A program made the position numbers and the translations under genes. A stretch of 64,000 nt of DNA. Origin: Trema orientale (lineage: Eukaryota; Streptophyta; Magnoliopsida; Rosales; Cannabaceae). The notes beneath the pieces are model-generated. The model was given only the letters and a program-made list of their open reading frames with translations. It was not told the DNA's origin and made no database searches. Positions 49,421-58,975 of this stretch are shown here, piece after piece (the stretch's first letter is position 1; every line of letters begins with the position of its first letter). The stretch is from the NCBI GenBank assembly GCA_002914845.1, contig JXTC01000267.1, positions 85,199-149,198 of the forward strand, in the 5' to 3' direction.

Positions 49421-51154
49421 ATGGCAAACACCAGAAACACCACCAGAAACGCTGGACTTAGCCAAAACCAGCCTCAAAGTACTACAGCTGCGCAGGATAA
49501 TCCTGTTCATGATCAACCAGCTGCGACCGCACCAGAGGACATTATCCAAAGACAAAATCGCATGGAGGATGCTCTGGCGAACCTTCAGCAAATCACCAAC
49601 CAGATTAATGATTCTCTGCGGCGACTTGCTGAAGGACAGATGTTGACTCCACCGCAACACGAACGTCCCAAAGATCGTCCTACTCGACAACCTGAGCAAG
49701 GAATTCAGATCCGAGAGGCAGGACATTGCGACCAGCCCAGAACCCAACAGGAGTGTCTTACAGATCGTACCTCTAAAAGGAAAGACAAGGTCGCAGACCT
49801 GCCACAGGAATCTGGTACCGAAAGTTCGAGCACTGATCGTGATCGTGGACAACCTTCCAGAAGAGCAACCGTCAATCGTGATCATCAGAGCAGCGAGCAG
49901 AATCGTCAATCGAAAAGCGTCTTTGAAAGGATTAGCAGGGAGCCAAGGCAAAATCCTGCAGACCTGAAACAACACCTGGAACAGCGACGTAGCCGTGAGC
50001 GATCCACATCGCATCATAACGACCAAAGTCGATCTCGTCGCACTATTACAGTGGAGTCTTCACAAAGGTCGCAGCAGACCCTGCCTGACCAACCTGCCTT
50101 ATACCATAACAACGACCAAAGACCACCCCTGCCACCAACTAATGCTCTTCCTCCAAATATCGATGTTCATAATTTGAGGATCGTATTAGATGCACTTATT
50201 GGCTGGGATGATGAGCTCGCTGATGGGTATCATCAATCGCCATTCAGCGAGGAAGTTCGAGCTGCTGCCTTACTTGCTGGATTCAAACTTCCCACTATAA
50301 ATACTTTTGTCGGGAAAACTGATCCACAAGACCATATGGACCACTTCAGCGACCTGATGGAGCTTCACCGAATCGATGATCTCGCACGGTACAGATGTTT
50401 TGCTGTAACTCTCACAGGAGCAGCGAAGAAGTGGTTTCGAGGGTTCCAGCCTGGTTCAATCTCATCTTGGCATCAACTTCAAATTGCGTTCTTAAGACAA
50501 TTCCAGGCTGCAAAGAATTTTACTATCCCATTAATCAGTCTGTCTTCCATTCGACAAGGTCCAAAGGAGACTATGCGATCTTACCTTAATTGCTTTACCT
50601 CAGAGCTGGCTAAGGTCAACAACCCGCCTGAAGGAGGAGTCTTAACTCTAATGATGGCTGGGGTGCGACCAGAGACTAAACTCTGAGAGGAGTTGTTAGA
50701 GCGAGAATGCAGGAGTCTTGAAGACTTCTATCGAAGAGTCGGTCGTCATCTAAGAGTGGAATCTTCACGAGAGAGTCTTCGCAAGACGAAGGAATGAGAA
50801 ATAGACGCGGCCAAAGATGCGACCGCGACCAACAGTAATAATAACAAGAAATCAAAGAAGAGGAAGAGTGAGCAACTGACTGAAAAACAGCCCAAACCGA
50901 AGAAGTGGGAAATCCCAAAAGCTCCCTTACGATTCAACAACTATACTGAGCTGAATACACCCATAGATCATATTTATGCGGTGACAAATCAGCAGGTGCA
51001 GTATCGTCAGCAGGGGCCGATGAAGCGGGATAGGGCAAAACGTGATCCCAATAAGTTTTACCGATATCATAACGACATTGGACACCACACCAACAACTGC
51101 TATGCCCTGAAAGATGAGGTCGAAAGGTTAATCAGAGAAGGATGGCTGCAATAG
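49421..51154 (+). pseudogene. Gypsy gag with two in-frame TGA codons
   Basis: From MANTRNTTRNAG the frame encodes a Gln/Arg/Ser-rich N-terminal half and then a retrotransposon gag core: FVGKTDPQDHMDHFSDLM, TLTGAAKKWFRG, IAFLRQFQAAKNF and IRQGPKETMRSYLNCF. It is interrupted by TGA at 50684 and again near 50797, then continues in the same frame through a Lys-rich linker to a zinc-knuckle region KFYRYHNDIGHHTNNC YALKDEVE and a TAG at 51152-51154. In that knuckle the first Cys expected in relatives (KYC/KFC) is Tyr. The frame is otherwise open, so inactivation may be recent, or readthrough could occur. Confidence 0.75.
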
Positions 51155-51164
51155 TATACCAGGC

Positions 51165-51944
51165 AAGACGATGGAGGTTTACGTTAATGAAATGTTGGTG
51201 AAGTCGAAGAACGCTGAAGGTCACGTCAAGCATCTTGACGAGATGTTCAAAATTCTTCGAAAGTATCAGATGAAGTGGAATCCCCAGAATTGTGTGTTTG
51301 GTGTAGGATCTGGAAGTTTTTGGGATTCATGATCAATCAGCGAGGTATCGAAGCAAATCCTCAAAAGATCCAAGCATTGATTGATATGCAGTCGCCTCAT
51401 AAACCGAAAGATGTGCAAAGCCTGGCGGGAAGTGGCTGCATCGAGTCAATTTGTATCAAGATCAACTGAAAAATACGAATCATTCTTTGAGGTGCCGAAG
51501 GGATCGAAAAAGTTTGAGTGGACCGAGAAGTGCGAGCAGGCGTTCCAAGATTTGAAGAAATACTTGGGTTTTCCTCCACTCTTATCGAAGCCAAATCTGG
51601 GAGAAGTTAATACTTATACCTCGCTGTCTCCAGATATGCGACAAGCGCTACGCTGATTCGAGAAGAGAATATACAGCGACTTGTCTATTATATAAGCAAA
51701 AGATTACTCGATACCGAAACGGGATATCTGGAGACAGAGAAATTGGCACTAACGCTTGTCATCGCATCTAGGAAGCTTCACCATATTTCTATACACAGAT
51801 TTTTTCAAGAACTTTCTATTGAAACAGGTTTTGCAAAAGTTTGAAGCGTCAGGTCGATTACTTAAATGGGCAGTGAAGTTGGGCCAATACGACATCAATT
51901 TTCGACCTCGCATCATAATTAAAGGTCAAGTACTTGCGGATTAA
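51165..51944 (+). pseudogene. Gypsy pol remnant: RT palm/thumb and start of RNase H, frameshifted
   Basis: The first piece includes MEVYVNEMLVKSK (51171 on), in which the catalytic YVDD is replaced by YVNE, then HVKHLDEMFKILRKYQMKWN. After a frameshift near 51300 come KFLGFMINQRGIEANPQKI and HKPKDVQSLAG; after another shift, KKFEWTEKCEQAFQDLKKYL and PPLLSKPNLGE. Finally, after stops, come the RNase H pieces LQKFEASGRLLKWAVKLGQ and INFRPR. It follows the gag stop by only 16 bases, so protease and the N-terminal part of RT were deleted. Confidence 0.75.
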
Positions 51945-51988
51945 AGATTGAATGAATGCAACTATGCGGCCTCGACGAGATCTGCTCA

Positions 51989-52300
51989 AGATCTCCATTC
52001 GTTCATTGAGCTCTCCATTACACGAGCTCTCAATTATGTTCGAGCATCTTCATGTTCGAGCTTCTCATTATCTTCGACCCTAATAAGATCTTCACTCGGT
52101 TCTTCAACCTTCAAGATCTCCATTGGGTCATTGAGCTCTCGATTACACGAGTTCTCCACCATGTTCGAGTTCTTCGTTATTTTCAACCTCAACGAGATCG
52201 TCACTCGGTTTCAAAAAGACCTCGATAAGATCTCTACTCAATCATTGAGCTCTCGATATTCGAGCTCCCTAAGTACGAGCTCTTCAGTAATTCTTCTCAT
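51989..52300 (+). repeat. Three tandem units of about 115-125 bp in the gypsy 3' region
   Basis: AGATCTCCATT or AGATCTCTACT at 51989, 52114 and 52228 each lead into TCATTGAGCTCTCGATTACA-like sequence and repeated TTCGAGCTCT words. Tandem repeats between pol and the 3' LTR are typical of Tat/Ogre-type gypsy elements. Confidence 0.6.
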
Positions 52301-52596
52301 GTCTTTTTACCTCGTATAGACTATTATGCGATATTAGCTCGTGAGGTATCTTCATATATTTCGATGACTCCACCAATGAAGGTTTATGCTTTTTCTTCAT
52401 ATGAATCTTCATTTTTATGCGTCGTCTACTTACAGTTTTATGACAGTTATTACAACACCATAAAACTAGGAGGATTATTCATCATTCGAAGTGATCAATA
52501 AAGGCATTGTTCCTTTGATCTTCGGTGTACATGGTGATTTTTGCGCGTCTATTATAGTTTTATAGCAGTCTTCGAACACCATAAAACTCGGGGGGC

Positions 52597-53170
52597 AATA
52601 GGATCAGATCGTCATCTCCTACTCGCTTCCTAAGGAACTATGCAAAACGTTCATTTAGAGGGGTTGGAATTTTGGATCGCCGTTCTAAAATTTCTTAAAA
52701 TCTTAGGATTTTCTCCTCGCTTCATGCCATAGCATGTCGTATTACACAATTTCCCTCCTCGAACAGAAAGTAACTAAGCATAACGTTCATTGTTCGATGT
52801 AATATATTGCTATAAACCCTATTTTAACGTGGAATTTTTGAAAAATAATAGAGTTTGCACCACTCAATTGTTATTTTTCATAAGTGACCTAACCCATCCT
52901 ACTACTTAAACCCCGGTTTAAGTTATTGGATTCGAATCGCAATAGCGTACCGATCAATCACTCAGTGATTGACTACTTGGTTAAATTATGCATGTTTATA
53001 TAATAACTTTTGTTCATTTTGTAGGGATAAAAGTTCGACGAATAAATCTCTAATTGAAAACTTCTATAAAATTAAAAGTCGCACCCGTGTGCAAGCAAAA
53101 ATATATATATTATAATAAAATTAAACGGAACATGCCCGCATTTGTCTTTGACATTATAAAATTACAACGA
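52597..53170. other. Unassigned sequence after the gypsy purine tract
   Basis: This may be the U3 part of a 3' LTR or the flank of another element. I see no gene and no match to the 5' LTR region. Confidence 0.4.
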
Positions 53171-53376
53171 TTATTTTGTAGAAGTGCTCGCTCCCGTTTC
53201 CACCGCTTTCTCCACTGCTTCTGCCTCCTTCCAGCTGTTGACAAGCTCGACAACATCCTCGCCAAGGATAGAAAAATCAAACTCCGGATGCTCGCAAGTA
53301 TATGTTATAGATAAAGGTCGGCGAGGCAATATCGCTGGCTTTCTCCTCGATTTCTTTGACTTCGGTTGCCTTGAAG
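53171..53376 (-). CDS. C-terminal fragment of an unknown ORF, cut by the assembly gap
   Basis: On the minus strand the frame runs out of the gap through basic SRQPKSKKSRRKPAILPRRP, then FDFSILGEDVVELVNSWKEA, and ends GASTSTK-stop at 53171. Composition is balanced and protein-like, unlike the low-complexity frames elsewhere. I do not recognise it. It lies on the same strand as the LTR-like end at 53740-53975, so it may be a retroelement reading frame rather than a host gene. Confidence 0.35.
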
Positions 53377-53739
53377 NNNNNNNNNNNNNNNNNNNNNNNN
53401 NNNNNNNNNNNNNNNNNNNNNNNNNNNNNNNNNNNNNNNNNNNNNNNNNNNNNNNNNNNNNNNNNNNNNNNNNNNNNNNNNNNNNNNNNNNNNNNNNNNN
53501 NNNNNNNNNNNNNNNNNNNNNNNNNNNNNNNNNNNNNNNNNNNNNNNNNNNNNNNNNNNNNNNNNNNNNNNNNNNNNNNNNNNNNNNNNNNNNNNNNNNN
53601 NNNNNNNNNNNNNNNNNNNNNNNNNNNNNNNNNNNNNNNNNNNNNNNNNNNNNNNNNNNNNNNNNNNNNNNNNNNNNNNNNNNNNNNNNNNNNNNNNNNN
53701 NNNNNNNNNNNNNNNNNNNNNNNNNNNNNNNNNNNNNNN
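53377..53739. other. Assembly gap (363 N)
   Basis: All bases are N. The gap lies between the unknown ORF fragment and an LTR-like end. Reading frames computed across it are artefacts. Confidence 1.
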
Positions 53740-53975
53740 CTTCACAAAAAATCCTTTGATATAATTCTCTCTCTGCTCTCACCTTGAGACTTAGAGAAAT
53801 CCTTGTAATTCTCCAGAAAAATAGTGAAGAACAGTGGACGTAGGCTCATCTTTTTTGGGGCTGAACCACTATAAAATTCGTGTCTCCTTATTTGCTTTAC
53901 TTTATTAATCTTTTTTACACACAAGCCACATCTTGCAATTTTCTATATTCATTGTTGACAAAACCTCCGTCAACA
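53740..53975 (-). mobile_element. LTR-like end on the minus strand
   Basis: Read on the minus strand from 53975 it starts TGTTGACGGAGGTTTTGTC and later has TATAGTGGTTCAGCCCC and GCCTACGTCCACTG, a pattern I associate with plant LTRs. The first 23 bases are themselves bounded by TGTTGAC and GTCAACA. The other end is lost in the gap. Confidence 0.4.
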
Positions 53976-54207
53976 CACATATTAGAGAGAAATCGCAATT
54001 CTGAGATGTGTGAGGAGTGATATTTTATTATAACTATTTTTCTTTATCATAATGTAAACCTGCAGCGGAAAACGACGTATTTCTCTCATTAAAATTGAAC
54101 TATTATAAATTTGTGTATTTCATTACTTTCATTTTTAATTATTTGTTAGGGATTAGGCATATGTAATCCATAACAACCATACACGCCCAGTATTCTTCTT
54201 ATATATA

Positions 54208-54397
54208 AGGTCTATTTGGCATGACTTTTGAAGATCTTTTAGGCTCAAAAATTATTTTTGGAAGTATTTGGATAAATTGTAAGAATATATTTTTCTAATT
54301 AGAAGATATTTTTAATGAAACATGAATCCACTAATTTTTTCAGAAAAATTTTCTTAGACTTTCACTTCAAAAAGTAAAAATTATCCCAAACAAACTC
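54208..54397 (+). mobile_element. MITE-like element, family B, copy 2
   Basis: It begins AGGTCTATTTGGCATGACTT, like the family B element at 8156, and ends near CCCAAACAAACT. The interior is AT-rich, and the right terminus is less certain. Confidence 0.45.
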
Positions 54398-54946
54398 ATA
54401 TAATAGAGCAGTGCTTTTATGATCACTTTTTTTTCCACTTTCTTATTTTATTGTTTGATATTTTAACTCTACTATACATTATAATATTACTAGAATGTGA
54501 TTTTTTTATAATGTAATTTATATGTCAAGTAGTGAGATAGGAGAATAGGAAAAAAGAGTGATCCTAAGACTCTCCTATATAGTATTTTATGTAATCATGA
54601 AGAAGGAGGGTGTTCTAATCTTTTTACACGTAATGGGCACCGCAGGTTAAGCTTTTTATTAAATTTTTTATCTATTCAGAAAACAAAATGGCAAAAACAT
54701 GGCTAAGCGATTTTCTTTGGGCTCTTCTCTTCATAGAAAGCAAAGAAAAAGAAATCAAAATGATGAAGTACCTATAAGAATTGCCTTAATTAGTTCTGAT
54801 ATTGGAAAGCCACCAAAAAAAAAAAAAAAAAAAAAGAGGGGCGTGGAGATTGTTGTTTGAGCAGAGATCTAATTTGTGAACAATTGATAGAAACAATCAA
54901 TATATGGAAAAACTTCTTTGCAAAATTGATCAGTGGTGGAACTCTG
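54398..54946. other. AT-rich spacer
   Basis: I see no gene. There is a poly(A) run of about 20 bases at 54814-54834. Confidence 0.5.
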
Positions 54947-55115
54947 TGTTGAGATGTGAAAGGAACAGACAAACACATGTTCCTTCCTGTTTTGAGGAAC
55001 ATATTTTCCTCCTTATTTTGAGATCCTGTTTGTCACAAACATCCTTATAAATATCTTGTACATATTTGTTTACATAATGAATGAAATAATATCAATAAGT
55101 ATTCATCATTTTTCA
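54947..55115 (+). repeat. 5' LTR of the gag-only element (169 bp)
   Basis: It runs from TGTTGAGATG to TTTTTCA, just before a two-base spacer and the primer-binding site. TATA-like sequence TTATAAATATC lies inside. Alignment to the 3' copy shows several substitutions and small indels, so the insertion is not recent. Confidence 0.75.
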
Positions 55116-55179
55116 CGTGGTATTAGAGCTGAAAATTTCCAGCAAAATTCAGTAAACACAAAAAAAACAAAATAGAGAT

Positions 55180-55640
55180 GGAGAAAAAAAAAACAACTCA
55201 TCTTCTTGACTGAAAAGCTCGTCGATTCACCACTACCACCGCCACCGTACACTGCTGATTTGCCCAACTCCTCACCTGGGGCAGCACCGGCACTTGTGCA
55301 CAAAATCGGATCGGGTCTGACTTCTCGACTGAAGAGCTTCTTCGTGGACTCAAGCCTCCACCACGAACCATCGGCACTACCACTGCCTCAGACTGCTGAG
55401 GCCTCTGTACACCAGTTGTCGTGAGCCACTGTAAACCGTCAGACCTGTCGAACACATCGTCGCCGACCACCAGAACCGAACTCCTTCAACCCACTGCCGA
55501 GCATCGAGCTCATTCGCCGAGCTCCATGCCAGGACCGAAGTCCTTCGCCGCTGAACACCCACTGCCAAGCACTAAGCTCACTCGTCGAGCTCCACTGTGC
55601 GCCGCCACTAGCAACCTGTTGCTCTGCTGAGGTATTGTAT
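55180..55640 (+). other. GC-rich Pro/Ser-coding-like leader of the gag-only element
   Basis: This stretch after the primer-binding site is far richer in G and C than its surroundings and stays open for about 70 codons in two plus frames (for example MTEKLVDSPLPPPPYTADLP). I do not recognise the product. It may be original element sequence or a captured host fragment. Confidence 0.35.
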
Positions 55641-55954
55641 CCTTTAACCCTATTACACTTCTTAACTATATATATACTTTAATTTAAGTCATAATATATA
55701 TATAATTCCTTTAAGTTTACCTGCACCTCTTTTTACTTATTTTATTATTATTATTATTTGTATTTTATTTTCTTTTCATTTGTATTATTTTACACATATA
55801 TACTAAAAAAATTAAATTTAAAAAAATAGAAAAAAAAGAAACAAAAACAAAAAAACAAAAAACAAAAAACAAAAACAAATGATGAGTGAACAGTAAATTG
55901 AATCATTAGGGGTCAAATCTATTCCCATTGTAGTTCAGTCTGAAGGAGTATTCA

Positions 55955-56120
55955 ATATAGAAATCACTCTTACAGAGATGAATTACGATATATGGTCTCA
56001 GTTGATGGAAATATATATTGCTGTAAGAGACAAGATATCCTACATTCGTGGCAAGACTAAGCCACTTATGGAATCAGATGCAGGATATGAAAAAGGTCAA
56101 ACGGTGGCTACTAATGTTCA
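55955..56120 (+). pseudogene. Gag fragment 1 (N-terminal part of Copia gag)
   Basis: The frame reads ITLTEMNYDIWSQLMEIYI and then YIRGKTKPLMESDAGYEK, matching the start of the Copia gag (UBN2-like) domain (typically LNxxNYxxWSxxM). It needs a small frameshift near 56090 to continue as VKRWLLM and is then cut by the inserted solo LTR. Confidence 0.6.
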
Positions 56121-57841
56121 TGTTGATGGAAAATTGACCTAACACTTAGGACAAAACATGCATGCATGCAAATATGGAAAACACATGATCACATCATGAA
56201 CGCAGCGGAAAAAAAGTGGATTTAGGTTTAAAATTTTTTATACAAAAACAGTTTTCATAACTATAGAACATGCATGCATCATATACAGGATCATGTACAA
56301 CATAAATCAAATCTGGATACAAAAATCTAGAGATGAAATTAGGGTTTACCTCTTGTAGCATGTTCCTCCTTGATCTCTTTGTCGATGGTGATCAAACCTC
56401 CAACCCTAAATCTTCTTGTCTATGCTCTTGCTCTTGGTAGAAGAGGTGAGTGGGCACCAAATCGAAACCTACATTGGAGAACGATCAAGAACGCCTTATT
56501 GATCCTATGGAACACCGGGATGTGAGATGAGACTGTAAGATGGCAGGAAACTTTTTTTCTCCTCTCTCCTCAATCTGTGGCCGATTTCTCTCTCTCTCTC
56601 TCCCCTTGTCAATTTTGTGTAACACTACGTGTTACTATGCAGTTTTTTCTCTCATACATCTTTTATATATATGGGGCCCAAAACTACTAACCCTAGTCCA
56701 ACTAGGATGGGCTTGTTCTCCAATTTGGGTTTTGGGTGTATTTTTATAAATATGTCCAACTCATGAAACTTATTTATAAAAATATTAATTTCTGTGTAGA
56801 ATTATTATTTTATACAGTTTCACGAAACTAATTTCACAAATACTACCAACCAATTAATGAGCTTTATTGAGTTAGACAAGGGACCTAATAGATCCAAATA
56901 ATCTAAGCTCCAATAGTATGATAAATACATAATAACTCTTATTATGATATTTATATAAATACTATTAGTAAAGGGGACACTCCACTAAAGGCCCAATACT
57001 GCACTCTTAGATTAAATGTCATGCCTTTTATAGAGATTTAATCAACTAGCCTTGATTAACCGATCCATCTAGCATATTCTATACCGCATGTACAATCCCT
57101 ATACAATGCCGTAGTTGGATAGATGAAATTACCGTAATACCCCTCCAACACCTATTTACCTTTAATTACCATCATTCTATCAAGGAATAATGCTGTCGAT
57201 AATTTTGTTCTCAATGGCCATTTAGACAAAATTATCAACCAATTCACAAAGTGAATACTATCAATTTATAAGCCATAACCTCCAATATGCCAGAGTTCAC
57301 TTCTAATTTCATAGAGGTTAGTCTTTTAACAAATCAAAAGGCTACAACCCATAAAAGTAAGTCCAGCCAAACATCAAGGATTAAGATCTACATGCTAAGA
57401 GCTAGTTTGTGGTAATATAAAAATTGAGTTACGACACTCCAATTCTTTATATTGCCTAGTCTATTTCAATACACATAACTTGTTTATGTTGTATTAGTGT
57501 TTCTATCAGAAGTCACATACTTCAATGATTTGAGACACATCATTTCTGTTGAGATAGATAAACACTACAACCTATAGTAAATAAAGTATTCCATCTTTAT
57601 TTACAGATTATGAACTAGTTCATTTAGACTTGGATAAAGAAACAAGTCTCTCCATAATTAACACTTAATCATGTTTGTTTATTTATACACAAATAAAGTC
57701 ATGGAATCTTTTTCATATAAATAAAATATTCAACTAAGATAGTTTAATCTAGCAAATATCATAATTGCATATAAGAGAAAGTTGTTTATACTCAAACGGG
57801 TAAAATTAGAAATCTGCTTTTTAGGACAAAAAATCCCAACA
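56121..57841 (-). mobile_element. Solo LTR (1.72 kb, minus strand) inserted in the gag-only element
   Basis: On the minus strand it starts TGTTGGGATTTTTTGTCC and ends CCATCAACA, the TG...CA form of an LTR. Near its end it has ACCCTAATTTCATCTC and TTCCGCTGCGTTCATG, a pattern I associate with plant Copia LTR ends. Gag coding sequence resumes immediately on the far side. The expected 5-bp duplication is imperfect at best (AATGT near 56113-56117 against CATGT at 57842-57846). No internal region or second LTR is present. Confidence 0.6.
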
Positions 57842-57842
57842 C

Positions 57843-58510
57843 ATGTCACTAGAAATTATGAGGTATTATTTATGCTTACTCACTGCCTACGACATTTTGG
57901 ATGCTTTATCCAAAGCATTTTACAATGAAAGTAATGAATTACAAGTATTTACTCTGAATCAGAAGGCTTTCTCAGTAAAACAAAATGAGAAAATACTCTT
58001 TGTATATAATAGAGAGCCAACTGAAATTTCTCAAGAATTGGACCATCGTGATAAGGTCTTTATGAAGGATCCAGATAGTATCAAAACATATCGCAAGACT
58101 ATTGAATGACAAAGGGTTCACTTATTCTTTGCCAGCTTAGATGATGTTTTTGACCAAATTTGGGGAGATATTCTACGCAAAGAATCAATTCCAAATTGAA
58201 CAAGGAGGTAGAATAGTTGGAATCTTTGGTATTGATGACTCAAAATAGATCCAATCAGAAATGGCTTCCTTAAAATCAACAATCAAAATCTAACAAGTTC
58301 AACCACAAATGTACTCATTGCTACAAAACTAGTCATATAAAAAACCGATGTTTTGAGGTTGTTGGGTATCCAGAATGGTGGGACCATAACCGTAACCCAC
58401 GGACAAAGAATTCTGAAGAGACTTCCACTGTTGCAGTAGTTGACATGAAGACTCAAGATAAAAAAGGCAAAAGTGTCTCAGTGTTGACAATAACTGCAGA
58501 TGATTTTGTG
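57843..58510 (+). pseudogene. Gag fragment 2 with zinc knuckle
   Basis: The frame MSLEIMRYYLCLLTAYDILD, ALSKAFYNESNELQVFTLNQ continues the Copia gag core. A TGA near 58107 interrupts it and the same frame goes on as RVHLFFASLDDVFDQIWGDI. The CCHC knuckle is intact, CTHCYKTSHIKNRC (58310-58351), followed by the characteristic FEVVGYPEWW. The protein stops about 60 codons later with no link to pol. Confidence 0.7.
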
Positions 58511-58537
58511 TGGCATTGCATCGAATTAAAACCTATG

Positions 58538-58765
58538 TTGTGAAGCTCATGATAGTATGATTCTGACATGCGAAGCTTTTGAAATTAAAGCTTATACTGT
58601 GAAGCTTATGATGGTGTAAGCCTGGCATGTGAAGCTTCTGAAATTTATTATGATCGATGCCGTAAAGCTCATATAAATTTGAGTCTAGCATGTGAAGTTC
58701 TAAAAATCAATCTGCTGTGAAACTCATATAAATTTGAGTATAAAATGAGAGATTTCCAAAGTTAT
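58538..58765 (+). repeat. Four diverged units of about 60 bp before the 3' LTR
   Basis: Each unit has a (T)GTGAAGCTCAT-like start, TGAGTCTGGCATGTGAAGCT and AAATT. They lie between the gag end and the purine tract of the gag-only element. Confidence 0.55.
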
Positions 58766-58807
58766 TCTAAACTTTTATGCAAATTGGTATGTACCAATTG
58801 AGGGGAT

Positions 58808-58975
58808 TGTTGAGATGTGAAAGGAACATAGGAATAAATATTCCTCCATATTTTGAGGAACATATTTTTTTCCTTATTTTGAGATCTTGTTTGTGGGATG
58901 TTTGTGAATATCCTTATAAATATCTTGTACATATTTATTTAATGAACGAAACAATGTGAATGCTTACAATATAGA
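58808..58975 (+). repeat. 3' LTR of the gag-only element
   Basis: It begins TGTTGAGATGTGAAAGGAAC like the 5' LTR and follows it to TATCTTGTACATATTT. The exact end is uncertain because the last 30 bases have diverged, and I found no clear target-site duplication. Confidence 0.7.

Larger units (their letters stand above)
49152..52596 (+). mobile_element. Decayed Ty3/gypsy LTR retrotransposon (Tat-like internal region)
   Basis: A TATA box (TATATAAA, 49334-49341) and the primer-binding-like TGGCGCTAGAAGGAGGG (49364-49380) mark the end of a 5' LTR whose start I place tentatively at TGTTGCGTGG (49152). Then come a gag frame, a broken pol remnant, a three-unit tandem repeat and a purine tract AAAACTCGGGGGG ending near 52595. 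I could not find a matching 3' LTR before the assembly gap. Protease, the N-terminal part of reverse transcriptase and integrase are missing, so it cannot be autonomous. Confidence 0.7.
54947..58975 (+). mobile_element. Gag-only short-LTR retrotransposon (TR-GAG type), Copia-like, with nested insertion
   Basis: Direct repeats at 54947-55115 and about 58808-58975 both begin TGTTGAGATGTGAAAGGAAC and share TTTTGAGGAACATATTTT, TTATTTTGAGATC and TATCTTGTACATATTT. A primer-binding site TGGTATTAGAGCT (55118-55130), close to the initiator-Met-tRNA type, follows the 5' repeat. The purine-rich AATTGAGGGGA (58796-58806) precedes the 3' repeat. Between them only gag and its zinc knuckle are recognisable, with no protease, integrase or RT. 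Without the 1.7-kb insertion the element is about 2.3 kb. Elements with LTRs and only gag have been called TR-GAG. Confidence 0.8.

Noticed and set aside
49415..50026. 203-codon open frame antisense to gag
   Set aside because: It is the reverse of the gypsy gag N-terminal half, and its openness follows from gag codon composition.
53171..53787. Long frames across the N gap on both strands
   Set aside because: They are open only because N codons are counted. I keep only the sequenced tail at 53171-53376.
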